Both the position numbers and the translations under genes were made by a program. From a virus, in IMG/VR virus record IMGVR_UViG_3300023301_000119, positions 1 through 22,873 of that record: a stretch of 22,873 nt of DNA; one strand, written 5' to 3'. Below the pieces are notes generated by a model, which made no database searches, was not told where the DNA came from, and saw only the letters and a program-made list of their open reading frames with translations. Shown here one piece after another: positions 15,220-22,873 of this stretch (positions within the stretch are counted from its first letter, which is position 1; each line of letters begins with the position of its first letter).

Positions 15220-15509
15220 TCTCCCACCACTTCAGTGATGGTCTGTACGCCAAGCAAGCGGTTATACCTGCAGGTACGGCCATCTTAAAGCACACGCACG
15301 ACTTCAGCCACTTGTCAATTCTGGCACACGGCAAGGTTGCAGTAATGCAGGGCGATGAGATTGAAGTAATCCAAGCTCCAGCTTGCATTGAAATTAAGGC
15401 TGGTCTGACGCACGGCGTCAAGGCAATAACAGACTGTGTTTGGTTTTGTATTCACGCCACCGACGAGAAAGACCCGTCAAAGGTGGATGACATTTTGATT
15501 GGAGTTTAA
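15216..15509 (+). CDS. Small cupin-fold protein
   Basis: A 97-residue protein with a GTG start overlapping the fibre gene stop. It carries a cupin-type motif: AILKHTHDFSHLSILAHGKV (about residues 22-41, possible metal ligands H26, H28, H32), then IEIKAGLTHGVKAI (about 58-71, H67). The small single beta-barrel size fits cupin_2-like proteins. Phages often carry such proteins near fibre genes, sometimes as structural or sugar-binding parts. No substrate can be named. The 3' end runs into the Shine-Dalgarno of the next gene. Confidence 0.68.
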   Translation: MISHHFSDGLYAKQAVIPAGTAILKHTHDFSHLSILAHGKVAVMQGDEIEVIQAPACIEIKAGLTHGVKAITDCVWFCIHATDEKDPSKVDDILIGV

Positions 15510-15510
15510 T

Positions 15511-16455
15511 ATGCCGTTTATTGCTGCTGGCGCGTCGTTGCTAGGTGGATTTCTTAGCGGGCGATCTGCCAAAAAAGCCTCGCAAACACAAGCTAACGCG
15601 CAAATCGAAGCTGCCCGTATCGCCGCTGAAGAAGCGCGGTTTAGGCCAATCGGCATTACCACGCGCTTTGGCCAGTCTAACTTTGTGCAGGGCAGAAATG
15701 GTCGGCTGCAAAGCGCAGGCTACACACTAGACCCACAACTTGCGGGCTTTCAAAACCGCTTTTTGGGTCTTGCCGAAGATGGCTTGTCCCAAGCCGAGCA
15801 GGCGCAACAGCAGTTCGCCCCTCTTGGCCAAGCCGCGCAAGGTCTGTTTGGTCTTGGCGAGCAGTACCTAGCTCAGTCTCCGCAAGAAGCAGCGCAGCAA
15901 TACATGGCTGGTCAGCAGAACTTGCTGGCTCCTAGCCGTGAGCGTCAGTTTGCGCAGCTTCAAAACCAGATGTTCCAGACTGGTCGTGGCGGTCTGTCAG
16001 TAGGTGCTACTGGCGAGCGTCCAAGCGGTGCGGCTGGCCTTGGGTCAGCTAACCCTGACTTGGAAGCCTACTACAACGCGATTGCTCAGCAGGACGCGGG
16101 CTTGGCGGCTCAAGCTATGCAGGCAGGCCAACAGCAGACGGCCTTTGGTGCTGGTTTGTTCGGCACTGGCGGCAATTTGCTGTCTCAAGGCTTCGGCGGT
16201 CAAGCAGCGGCTATGACGCCATTTCAGGCGTACCTACAAGGCGCTACTGGTCTGGAGAGCTTGGGTCAGCAATCGCTGTCATTGGGCGCTTCACTGGGTG
16301 GCGGAAACACAGCCAGCGCTCAAGCGCTGCAATCTGGCGGCAACGCTGCGGCGACGTCGATGTTCGCGGCTAATGCTTACAATCCGTTTGCCACGGCTTT
16401 GTCTAACGCGGGGCGTACACCGGGTTTTGGGGACGCGGTACGTGGTTTGTTTTAA
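15511..16455 (+). CDS. Internal virion / DNA-ejection protein 1
   Basis: A 314-residue Ala/Gln/Gly-rich protein. The N-terminus is a short hydrophobic Gly segment (MPFIAAGASLLGGFLSGRSA) followed by a helical stretch and RFRPIGITTRFGQSNF, which I recall from internal virion proteins. The rest alternates long Gln/Ala helices with Gly-rich loops. Such composition and position, after the tail genes and before two larger similar proteins, fit the ejection proteins of podoviruses (the T7 gp14/P22 gp7 role). TTG at 15499 is in frame, but ATG 15511 has GGAG at 15501-15504 and is preferred. No enzymatic motif is visible. Confidence 0.62.
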   Translation: MPFIAAGASLLGGFLSGRSAKKASQTQANAQIEAARIAAEEARFRPIGITTRFGQSNFVQGRNGRLQSAGYTLDPQLAGFQNRFLGLAEDGLSQAEQAQQQFAPLGQAAQGLFGLGEQYLAQSPQEAAQQYMAGQQNLLAPSRERQFAQLQNQMFQTGRGGLSVGATGERPSGAAGLGSANPDLEAYYNAIAQQDAGLAAQAMQAGQQQTAFGAGLFGTGGNLLSQGFGGQAAAMTPFQAYLQGATGLESLGQQSLSLGASLGGGNTASAQALQSGGNAAATSMFAANAYNPFATALSNAGRTPGFGDAVRGLF

Positions 16456-16468
16456 TAGGGAGTAAGAC

Positions 16469-17707
16469 ATGGCTGAAATCGTTCAATCCTTGTTCGGCGT
16501 TACGCCGCAGATGTATCAACAGCAGCAAGCTAACCAAGCAGATGCTCGGGCGCTGCAATTCGCGCAGCTTAGTCCGTTTGAGCAGGCTAACTTCTCCATT
16601 GGCCGGGGGGCGTCTCAGCTTGTCGGCGCTCTAGGTGGCCAAGACCCGCAGCTTCAGATGCTTAGCAGGCGCAATCAAATCGCTCAGCAGATCGACTACA
16701 ACAACCCAGAATCTATCGCAGAAGGCGCTCGTCTCCTATCGGGTGCTGGGGATAGCCAAGGCGCTATGATGCTGGCCGAAGTTGGTCGCAAGGCGTTAAG
16801 CGAGCAGGCATTGGTCACGCAGCGTACCGCAGCAGCAGTCGCCTCCAACGCCTCCGCTGTACGCGAGAGAACAATTGCAACGCCCACTACGCCTGACATC
16901 ACCAACGCCCGCGCCTTCGCTGATTCGGCGGGGGCACTAGGCTCGCCGGAATACAACGCCGCTTTTATCGCAAAACTTAACGAATTTACAACCAAACCAA
17001 AGGACAAAGGCCCGGCGTTTGGGGCTGAACGCGAAGCCGTGTCAAGAGAACTGTTTAACGTACCGTTTGAGAACTTGACGCAAACTCAACAAGCCGTTGT
17101 GAACAAGCGAGTTGACGACAGCACTAAAAGTACGGCCAGGGCTGGCGCAACGCAGCTAGTATTGCCCGGACAAAAAGAACTTGTGGACGTGCCTAAGTTC
17201 CGCAACACCGTCCAAGCCACGATTGACCCGCAACTTAAAGCGATTAATTCTTCTGACCAAGCACTTACAGCGTTACAAGACTCGCTGGCGACAAACAATT
17301 TTGCGTCTTTCCGCGCCGCTCAAGTAATGTTTGCTAGGGCAATTTCGGGTGCTGGCGACTTGAGCCAACGGGAACTGAACGCTGCTGGCGCTGACCCGGC
17401 GCTGATTGGCGGCTCGGCTGACTACATATCCAAGTTGTTTACTTCAACGCCGACTGCGGATACCCAACGAAAAATGATTAAGACGCTAGAGGCTATCCGT
17501 ACTGTAGCTAGCGCTAAAGCTAGAACCGAAGTTGAACAGCAGCGCAAGATTGCGTTAAATTCGCCGGGTTACAACGTTGAGGCAGTAACTCAAGCGCTAA
17601 CATTCCCTGAGTTGGCGCAAAGGCCAACTGCGGGCGGTAGCGGTGGCAGCATAGCTGAACAGGCAAAAGCAGAACTAGCGCGCCGCGCAAACGCAGGGGG
17701 ACGTTAA
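16469..17707 (+). CDS. Internal virion protein 2
   Basis: A 412-residue protein with AGGGAG at 16457-16462 six bases before the ATG. It begins AEIVQSLFGVTPQMYQQQQ, continues with Ala/Gln-rich helices to about residue 135, then a Thr/Pro linker and a mostly helical C-terminal domain. It is poor in Cys and Trp and has no signal peptide. The second position in a set of three Ala/Gln-rich large proteins fits a stacked internal core or ejection complex like those of T7 (gp14/15/16) or P22 (gp7/20/16), but I cannot match it to a specific one. Confidence 0.6.
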   Translation: MAEIVQSLFGVTPQMYQQQQANQADARALQFAQLSPFEQANFSIGRGASQLVGALGGQDPQLQMLSRRNQIAQQIDYNNPESIAEGARLLSGAGDSQGAMMLAEVGRKALSEQALVTQRTAAAVASNASAVRERTIATPTTPDITNARAFADSAGALGSPEYNAAFIAKLNEFTTKPKDKGPAFGAEREAVSRELFNVPFENLTQTQQAVVNKRVDDSTKSTARAGATQLVLPGQKELVDVPKFRNTVQATIDPQLKAINSSDQALTALQDSLATNNFASFRAAQVMFARAISGAGDLSQRELNAAGADPALIGGSADYISKLFTSTPTADTQRKMIKTLEAIRTVASAKARTEVEQQRKIALNSPGYNVEAVTQALTFPELAQRPTAGGSGGSIAEQAKAELARRANAGGR

Positions 17708-17709
17708 AT

Positions 17710-20346
17710 ATGGCCGACTTAAGCAAACTAAGCGACGCTGAACTTGAAGCTATTTCGTCAGGCAACCTAAGCGGGCTATCTGACGCTACACTGCAAATGC
17801 TGTCCCAAGGCGACCCGCCGAAGCCAGCGGGCAATTTTCTTGTGGAAGCTGCGCGTAGGGGCGTTGCAAGCCTCCCCGGTTTTCTTGCTGGGGTTGGAGC
17901 ATTAGTAGGCGAAAGCGGCGCAGGACGAGGTTTGCCCGAGTTGCTTATGCCGCAAGCGCAACCGTCTGGTCGCCCACCAACAGAAGTTTACACAAGCGCT
18001 AGAGACGCTGTTCGAGACCCTCTTATGCGCGCTATGGGGTCAACAGGGGCTAGGCCGCAAACGGGCGGACAAAGAATACTTGCCGCAGGCGTTGAAGCTG
18101 CTACTGACCCTACGTCGTACCTATTCCCTCCGCTGGCCGCTGTTAGGCGTGCGGGCTTATTCGCTCAATCGCTTTTACGTCCGGCAGAACAAGTTGTTGT
18201 AGGGATGGGCGCGGAAGCTGGCAGTCAAGCCGGTGGAGTCGCTGGCGCAAAACTCGGTTCAGAAGGCACTGGCCAAGTCATCGGCAGTCTTTTAGGGGGC
18301 GCTGGGGCCGCGCAGGGGGCGGGTACGTTGCTAAGAGCTGCGCCTTTGGCCAGCAAAGGCCTTGACTTGGCTAAAAGTCAATGGGACAAAGTTCGCGGTC
18401 TTGTCCCTGAAGATGAAATTCTTAAAGACGTGGATAGCCGGATTAGCAACATCTTTATTGCTGCTGGCGCTGCTGACCCTAACTTTATGAAAACGCTGAC
18501 CGAAGCGGCGTCAGCGCAAAAGGGCGCGTCAATTAAAGCGCCGGGCGCTGCGGCCATCAAGTTGCCAATGTCTGCGATGTTGGCAAACAACCCGGTAATA
18601 GACAACTTTATACAAAACCTATCGTCGCGTGACCCGGTGTTCCGGGCGCAATACGGAGCGCAATATGAAGCCGCTAAAGCGGCGCTGGTGCAAAATCAAA
18701 TTCGGCTGTTTGGCGACCCGAAAAACGTAAGCGTTACTGCTACTGGCGTTGACTTAGCCGCGTCTCAAACAAGGCGCGTTCGTTCGCTTGACGCGCAGAT
18801 AGCAGATGCGTACAGGGATCAATCTATTGACCCTAACGTTTTTGGTCAGCGCGTCACTAAGCTGGTCGATAACAAAGCCAAGGCAGCATACGCCGAAGTT
18901 AAGCCGCTGTATGCAGAAGCGTTTGATATTGCCAAGGCTAAGAATGTTGAACTGCCAGCAGCGTCAGTCGATGACATCTACAACTTTGTAGTTGGAGAAC
19001 GTTCGGCGGACGTGTTCAAAACGTTTCCGTCTCTCTACAACAAAGTCCAAACCCGTTTTAAGCCTACCGTCACTGAACCAAGCGCCATCCTGACCGCTTC
19101 AGGTGCGCCAATGACGCCAGGTGGCAGGGCGTTTAGCTCAGCTACGGTAGAAGACTTAGATTCGCTCAAGCGCGAAATCAACCGTCAGCTTAGTAAAACG
19201 GATGTGCCAACAGAAATTCGACTGCTGTCCGAGTTAAAGGCGCGTGTTGGTGGGCATATCGACAACCTCGACCCGGATTTTGTTTCCGCGTACCGCAACG
19301 CGGATAAAGCCTATCTACAAAAGATCGGCTTGCCGTTTGACGCTGCAACGCTTCGCTCAGTAGACCGCAAGAAATTCGTTGAGCAGATCGCCCCAGCCAT
19401 CATCGGCAACAAGTCCAATGTCTCGGAGTTTGTCAACGCTGCTGGCGCTGACGGAGTTGCTTTGGTGCGTTCGGCTTTCGTGGATAGCTTCAGCAAATCG
19501 GCACTAAAGAATGACGTGCTTGACCCTAAAGCAGCGGCGAAATGGCTTAAAAAGAACGAGGGGGGCGTCTCGCTTGTACCCGGCTTGTCGGATGAGCTAA
19601 AGGCCGCGACGCAAGACGTTCAAAAATTGATCGCCGAACGTACACGCCTTAACGCTGACTTTCGACGTGTGGCAGGCGACCAGATCATAAGCGCTCAGGG
19701 CGTTAACAACTCTCAAGAGCTAGTCAACAAAATGTACGGTGACGTCAAGTTCACCAACAAGTTTATGCAGCAGTACGGCGGCAATAAAGATTCAGTCAAC
19801 GCCGTGCGAGCGTTTATGCTGGACGACTTGATAAAGGCCAAAGACCCTGTTGCAGCGCTGTCTGACCGTAATAACGCGGCGGTGTTTAACCGCGTGTTTG
19901 GCCCGACTTACGCCAAAAAAGTTCAGGATTTTGTTACTGTGTCTAACCGGCTGACAAAAGATTTAACTGACGTGTCTTTTAGGGGTGAGACTGTCCCGCG
20001 CACGGGGGTCGAAGAATTGACAGGCATTTCCCCTGAAATGATATTGTCCCGAATCTATAATCCAGTGTCCGGCGTAACATACGCTGTCACGTCGCTGTTC
20101 AGTAAGTTTTGGGCTAAAAGAGCGTCGGAAATGACGGAAGAAAGACTCAAAGCGCTGCTGCTTAATCCGAGCGACGCGGTGAAAGTCTTTGAGGCAGTGC
20201 AACCTCGCGTTGGTGGCATAGATGCGAAGAAAGTACGAAGTGCTATTGAAGTCGGGCGCAAGTACGGAATTCAGTGGGTAGATGACGCGGTAAGCGATTT
20301 GCAGACTGGCGCGGCTCGCGGCGCATTTCAAGAACCCCAAGAGTAA
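17710..20346 (+). CDS. Large internal virion protein 3
   Basis: The largest of the three, 878 residues. The N-terminus has two short related units (LSDAELEAISSGNLSG and LSDATLQMLSQG). A hydrophobic Gly/Ala region follows (about 50-75 and 155-215, for example SQAGGVAGAKLGSEGTG), which could insert in a membrane. Then comes a long, mostly helical, charged body (about 215-760) and a short C-terminal region with SGVTYAVTSLFSKFW. I do not see a lysozyme or transglycosylase active site. It is probably ejected with the DNA and forms part of a channel across the envelope. The start lies three bases after the preceding stop, with a purine run (17695-17700) as ribosome binding site. Confidence 0.62.
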   Translation: MADLSKLSDAELEAISSGNLSGLSDATLQMLSQGDPPKPAGNFLVEAARRGVASLPGFLAGVGALVGESGAGRGLPELLMPQAQPSGRPPTEVYTSARDAVRDPLMRAMGSTGARPQTGGQRILAAGVEAATDPTSYLFPPLAAVRRAGLFAQSLLRPAEQVVVGMGAEAGSQAGGVAGAKLGSEGTGQVIGSLLGGAGAAQGAGTLLRAAPLASKGLDLAKSQWDKVRGLVPEDEILKDVDSRISNIFIAAGAADPNFMKTLTEAASAQKGASIKAPGAAAIKLPMSAMLANNPVIDNFIQNLSSRDPVFRAQYGAQYEAAKAALVQNQIRLFGDPKNVSVTATGVDLAASQTRRVRSLDAQIADAYRDQSIDPNVFGQRVTKLVDNKAKAAYAEVKPLYAEAFDIAKAKNVELPAASVDDIYNFVVGERSADVFKTFPSLYNKVQTRFKPTVTEPSAILTASGAPMTPGGRAFSSATVEDLDSLKREINRQLSKTDVPTEIRLLSELKARVGGHIDNLDPDFVSAYRNADKAYLQKIGLPFDAATLRSVDRKKFVEQIAPAIIGNKSNVSEFVNAAGADGVALVRSAFVDSFSKSALKNDVLDPKAAAKWLKKNEGGVSLVPGLSDELKAATQDVQKLIAERTRLNADFRRVAGDQIISAQGVNNSQELVNKMYGDVKFTNKFMQQYGGNKDSVNAVRAFMLDDLIKAKDPVAALSDRNNAAVFNRVFGPTYAKKVQDFVTVSNRLTKDLTDVSFRGETVPRTGVEELTGISPEMILSRIYNPVSGVTYAVTSLFSKFWAKRASEMTEERLKALLLNPSDAVKVFEAVQPRVGGIDAKKVRSAIEVGRKYGIQWVDDAVSDLQTGAARGAFQEPQE

Positions 20347-20375
20347 GCGAGTTTTTAACCGGGGAGAAAGTCGAT

Positions 20376-20852
20376 ATGAACTTCGATCAGGCTTTTGAGA
20401 AGTTAATCGGGCATGAAGGGGGCTATGTCAATGATTCGCGTGACCCGGGCGGCGAAACGAACCACGGCGTGACCAAGCGCGTAGCTGTAGAAAGTGGCTA
20501 CACCGGGTCGATGAAAGACTTGCCGCTGGCCACTGCAAAAGCCATCTACCGCAAAAACTATTGGGATAGCGTCAGCGCTGACAAGCTGCCAGAAGGCGTG
20601 CGATTTGATGTTTTCGATGGCGCTGTAAACAGCGGCGTATCTCAGTCGGCCAAGTGGCTGCAACGTGCCGTAGGCGTAAAAGACGATGGCGTGATTGGCC
20701 CGAAAACAATCGCCGCTGCTTTTGCGACAGGGCCAAAACTGGCAGCACGCTACAACGGTGCGCGGCTTATGTTTATGACCAATCTGCACACTTGGCCTGC
20801 GTTCGGCAAAGGTTGGGCGCGACGCGTAGCAACTAATCTACTGGAGAACTAA
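20376..20852 (+). CDS. Endolysin, GH108-type muramidase with C-terminal PG-binding domain
   Basis: A 158-residue cell-wall hydrolase. The N-terminus has IGHEGGYVND, where Glu14 in HEGGY is the expected catalytic residue of the glycosyl hydrolase 108 (N-acetylmuramidase) family, followed by DPGGETNHGVTK. A C-terminal PG-binding-3-like part includes FDVFDGAVNSG, AKWLQRAVG and DDGVIGPKT (about 77-110). No signal peptide is present, so release needs the holin encoded next. GGAG at 20363-20366 serves the ATG. The total length is usual for these endolysins. Confidence 0.92.
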   Translation: MNFDQAFEKLIGHEGGYVNDSRDPGGETNHGVTKRVAVESGYTGSMKDLPLATAKAIYRKNYWDSVSADKLPEGVRFDVFDGAVNSGVSQSAKWLQRAVGVKDDGVIGPKTIAAAFATGPKLAARYNGARLMFMTNLHTWPAFGKGWARRVATNLLEN

Positions 20853-21254
20853 ATGGCGCTCGACCCTATTTCAGCAGCCTTGAGCATTGGCGGTAAATTG
20901 ATTGATCGCTTATGGCCTAACCCGGCAGAGCGCGACGCGGCAAAACTTGAACTGCTAAAAATGCAGCAGGCCGGGGAACTGGCGCAGATGACGGCGCAGA
21001 CCGACATAAACCGGGTTGAAGCGGCTAGCAGCAGCATTTTCGTAGCTGGCTGGAGGCCGTTTATCGGCTGGACTTGCGGCGCTGCATTTGCGTACAAGTT
21101 TGTAGTCGCCCCGGCGCTGGCTTTTGGATTGACGGCGTTCGGGCATCCCATCGAGTTGCCTGTGCTTGACTTTACTGAGATGTCCACCGTCCTGCTCGGC
21201 ATGTTGGGAATTGGCGGTCTGCGCACGCTTGAGAAAATTAAGGGCGTAGCGTGA
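20853..21254 (+). CDS. Holin, GTA-type three-transmembrane family
   Basis: A 133-residue protein starting one base after the endolysin stop, with TGGAG at 20842-20846. An amphipathic N-terminus (ALSIGGKLIDRLWPNP) and a helical charged stretch lead to the characteristic GWRPFIGWTCGAAFAYKFV, a second hydrophobic segment (APALAFGLTAFG) and a third near the end (VLLGMLGIGGLRTLEK). This is the layout of the 3TM holin family first noted in gene transfer agents. It would permeabilise the inner membrane to release the endolysin. The start of the next small gene overlaps its stop (GTGA). Confidence 0.82.
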   Translation: MALDPISAALSIGGKLIDRLWPNPAERDAAKLELLKMQQAGELAQMTAQTDINRVEAASSSIFVAGWRPFIGWTCGAAFAYKFVVAPALAFGLTAFGHPIELPVLDFTEMSTVLLGMLGIGGLRTLEKIKGVA

Positions 21255-21325
21255 CACCCTGCGCTTTTCTCTTGTTGACTGGCATTATCCTTGGCGTATG
21301 CGTAGGATGGGCGCTGTTTAGCTAA
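21251..21325 (+). CDS. Tiny single-membrane-span peptide (24 residues)
   Basis: A GTG-started open frame overlapping the holin stop as GTGA. The product is almost entirely one hydrophobic helix (TPCAFLLLTGIILGVCVGWA). It ends at 21325, overlapping by four bases the end of the converging minus-strand gene. The GTGA coupling, like that at 14545 and 15216, and the position after the holin suggest a lysis accessory peptide such as an antiholin or a very small spanin-like element. It has no lipobox and no periplasmic domain. It may also be a chance frame. Confidence 0.42.
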   Translation: MTPCAFLLLTGIILGVCVGWALFS

Positions 21326-21603
21326 ACGATCTTGCCTGTCTCAAGCCTGTCGGATACGAGCTTGGCGTAGCCTGCAATGTCAGCCCACGAATCGTAGTAG
21401 TCCGGGTCGCCGTTAATGATACGGCCTATCTTATGAGCGATCATCTCCAGCGCTTCCCACTGGTCATCTTGCAGTGTCTTGTTGCGCTTGGCTAGGTGGT
21501 TAGCCATGCTACGCTTTAGCTCTTGCGTAATTTCTGCATGGCCTACGAACGTACCGTAGCGGCTACCGCGTTCGGCAAGAATTGTGTCTGTATTAGTTGT
21601 CAT
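21322..21603 (-). CDS. Hypothetical protein, DUF6378-like
   Basis: A 93-residue protein on the minus strand. It contains ILAERGSRYGTFVGHAEITQ and HKIGRIINGDPDYYDSWADI, then AGYAKLVSDRL. This layout matches the DUF6378 type of phage protein (RYGxFxxHA near the start, H-K-x-xRI..GDP..DSW.DIAGYA at the end), a helical fold resembling MazG-like enzymes by pattern; that relation is inference. The start is the ATG at 21603 (MTTNTDTIL). The frame is open further upstream, but that overlaps the previous gene. It is the last gene of the minus-strand operon. Confidence 0.78.
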   Translation of the reverse strand: MTTNTDTILAERGSRYGTFVGHAEITQELKRSMANHLAKRNKTLQDDQWEALEMIAHKIGRIINGDPDYYDSWADIAGYAKLVSDRLETGKIV

Positions 21604-21793
21604 TTTGTTTGTTAATCTTTGGTAAAGGCGCCCAGAATTTCCAGAATTTATCTTGCCCATCGTACATACCGTACACCGCTACGCCGCCTTCGCCCAGCAA
21701 CTGCACCTTAACACTTCTCGGACAGGTGTCTAAGGGTCGCCAGAAATATTCAGGGTCTACAGCTACCGTACCGTCTGCGTTAAGTGATGTCAA
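21593..21793 (-). CDS. Small hypothetical phage protein (DUF551-like pattern)
   Basis: A 66-residue protein with a TTG start in a TTGA overlap with the upstream gene and GAGG about 9 bases before it. It contains FWRPLDTCPRSVKVQLLGEG and GQDKFWKFWAPLPK. A W-x-P-[ILM]-x-T-x-P opening followed by a short beta sheet and a Trp-rich end recalls small DUF551-like phage proteins, but the similarity is weak. Its end overlaps the next start by 11 bases. Function unknown. Confidence 0.65.
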   Translation of the reverse strand: MTSLNADGTVAVDPEYFWRPLDTCPRSVKVQLLGEGGVAVYGMYDGQDKFWKFWAPLPKINKQNDN

Positions 21794-21966
21794 TTTGATG
21801 TTCCTCGACTAGGGATGTAAACGTCCTCGCCGCGCGGCGGGGTCATGCGTATAGTGCGCGTGTCAAGGTGGCTGTGTCGGTAGTCTTGACCCGGCGGTGT
21901 GGCTGTTCGCCGCTTACGCTCTTCGGGTGTCAGTTCTTCTTTGGGTTCGTAGTCGTCGTCGATCAT
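21790..21966 (-). CDS. Small hypothetical protein (58 residues)
   Basis: A 58-residue frame starting MIDDDYEPKEELTPEERKRR and ending with a Pro/Arg-rich tail (MTPPRGEDVYIPSRGTSN). ATG 21966 overlaps the upstream stop as ATGA, and its own TGA (21790-21792) overlaps the next TTG start as TTGA. Without this gene there would be a gap of about 170 bases in an otherwise gap-free chain, so the overlaps are the best evidence that it is real. It is charged, probably disordered, and has no recognised domain. Confidence 0.6.
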   Translation of the reverse strand: MIDDDYEPKEELTPEERKRRTATPPGQDYRHSHLDTRTIRMTPPRGEDVYIPSRGTSN

Positions 21967-22352
21967 TCTGTTTTCTTTGTGTTATGGGCTTTTACTCTTG
22001 CGGCAGCGGCGGCTAGACGGAGTGCAAAATCAGCTTCGATGTAGTCGTAGCTATTGTCTAAGGGTTTGGGCGCGACTTGCGGTTTTGATAGCACCGAGTG
22101 CCAGCGATCCCGTTCTGTTGCCACAAGCGTCAGTTCTTGGTGCGCGTCAAACTCACTAATAAAGTTGAGTGTTGAGTTGTGAAGGCGTACCGCCTCCGCA
22201 TAAGCGGCTTCAGCTACTGCAAGTTTGGCAAGCAGTTCGAGACGCTGCGCTTTCATGCACGCTGGAATCTCGCAGTGATAGCCGCAACTGTGAATGTCAA
22301 CTGCCCACTTCTCGCCGCCAGCTATCCGGTCTGCTAATTCTGTTGGTGTCAT
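21963..22352 (-). CDS. Hypothetical protein with Cys/His-containing N-terminus
   Basis: A 129-residue protein. ATG 22352 is preceded by AAGGA six bases upstream, while the frame stays open to 22397. The first 35 residues include DIHSCGYHCEIPACMKAQRL, a compact Cys/His cluster (C, H-x-C, C) that could bind a metal. The rest is helical (KLAVAEAAYAEAVRLHNSTL, later ADFALRLAAAAARVKAHN) and may form a coiled coil. The stop and start overlap neighbours as ATGA. I do not recognise the family. Confidence 0.6.
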   Translation of the reverse strand: MTPTELADRIAGGEKWAVDIHSCGYHCEIPACMKAQRLELLAKLAVAEAAYAEAVRLHNSTLNFISEFDAHQELTLVATERDRWHSVLSKPQVAPKPLDNSYDYIEADFALRLAAAAARVKAHNTKKTE

Positions 22353-22555
22353 GGTGTTTCCTTTGTTACTCTGTCTGCGTATCTGTTGTACCGCCATGCG
22401 GTAGCTTCTGTGTCGATGCGGTTCCAGACTGCATCTTTATCTTCTTCCGATAGTGATGTCCACAACGAAACTTCGACGTATGTTCTGCCGCACCCTTTGC
22501 ATATTTCGTCATATAACGTCGTACATACCGCGATACATGGGCTATCAGGCTTCAT
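22349..22555 (-). CDS. DUF1289-family small cysteine protein
   Basis: A 68-residue protein with the DUF1289 pattern: PCIAVCTTLYDEICKGCGRT (C7, C11, C19, C22) followed by EVSLWTSLSEEDKDAVWNRI. Four Cys in CxxxC...CxxCGR suggest a metal or Fe-S site. Bacterial members are mostly uncharacterised and phage copies occur. GGAG (22565-22562) stands 6 bases before ATG 22555. The ATG overlaps the upstream gene by 11 bases and the stop overlaps the next start as ATGA, so it is part of the coupled operon. Confidence 0.8.
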   Translation of the reverse strand: MKPDSPCIAVCTTLYDEICKGCGRTYVEVSLWTSLSEEDKDAVWNRIDTEATAWRYNRYADRVTKETP

Positions 22556-22873
22556 CTACTACTCCAATCTTTCTTGCGCTACGATTTTTCATAACTGCGC
22601 TAACAATGCCTAAGCAGTCTTCTACATCTCTTACTGTTGCTCCGTCAAGCTGGCTGTCGTGTATTTCTAAAGCCAAATTGATAGCAGTCAGTTCTGCTGC
22701 CTTGCAAACGTAGCGCTGAGTTTTAACGCCGCGCTGCACTACGTCGAACAGGGCATCTTGTGCTGCACGTATCTCATCAAGCCAGTCCGCGCCCAAGTCC
22801 TGTCGCAGCCGCACAAAACCCTCGGTCATATTCATTGCATCGACCAGCGTTGTGATGTCTAGCTGCTTCGCCT
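22545..22873 (-). CDS. Hypothetical protein, 5' end beyond the window
   Basis: The frame is open from the right edge to the stop at 22545. At least 108 residues are visible. An ATG at 22835 (MNMTEGFVRLRQDLGADWLD) could start it but lacks a ribosome binding site, and the upstream residues (KQLDITTLVDA) read like a continuous helix, so the gene probably begins outside the window. The body is helical, with AQDALFDVVQRGVKTQRYV, a Cys and acidic helices. No known domain was recognised. Confidence 0.6.
   Translation of the reverse strand, partial: AKQLDITTLVDAMNMTEGFVRLRQDLGADWLDEIRAAQDALFDVVQRGVKTQRYVCKAAELTAINLALEIHDSQLDGATVRDVEDCLGIVSAVMKNRSARKIGVVDEA

Overview
The window is part of the genome of a tailed double-stranded DNA phage (Caudoviricetes). 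The gene set suggests a short-tailed, podovirus-like virion: terminase, a large portal, fibres, scaffold and coat, connector-type proteins, and large Gly/Ala/Gln-rich internal virion proteins, with no tape-measure, sheath or tail-tube gene visible. The style of the proteins (collagen-like and glycine-rich fibres, FmdB-like zinc ribbon, GTA-type holin, GH108-type endolysin) resembles phages of aquatic Proteobacteria. That is a recollection of family style; nothing here identifies the host. No integrase, repressor, tRNA or CRISPR was seen.

Layout. Positions 1-204 hold 18 perfect GGCT copies, a G-rich tract and no convincing gene. Positions 205-21325 are one tightly packed plus-strand virion and lysis block. 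In order it holds: small and large terminase; portal; collagen-like fibre, polyglycine fibre and accessory tail proteins (4741-8946); a membrane protein, a small protein and a zinc ribbon (9013-9762); scaffold and major capsid protein; a strong terminator (11506-11536); four small, mostly basic proteins and one frame-broken gene (11552-12363); connector and tail proteins; a collar-type fibre; a cupin; three internal virion proteins; endolysin; holin; and a 24-residue membrane peptide. Most junctions are ATGA/GTGA overlaps or short gaps with a Shine-Dalgarno. Positions 21322-22873 hold a converging minus-strand operon of six small genes, also chained by overlaps, which runs off the right edge.

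The most unusual object is in the large terminase gene. A complete intein (1706-2596) interrupts the third nuclease motif. Between its N- and C-terminal splicing blocks lies a full HNH homing-endonuclease gene (1975-2541) in a different reading frame, with its own Shine-Dalgarno, ATG and stop. The intein frame has no stop codon across the nested gene, so the same 567 bases seem to be read both as an endonuclease and as a linker inside the intein.

How the genes work together: the terminase packages DNA through the portal into a scaffold-assembled capsid, connector proteins close the head, fibres and collar proteins bind the host, internal proteins are probably ejected with the DNA, and the endolysin/holin pair releases progeny. 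The minus-strand genes are probably an early or accessory module.
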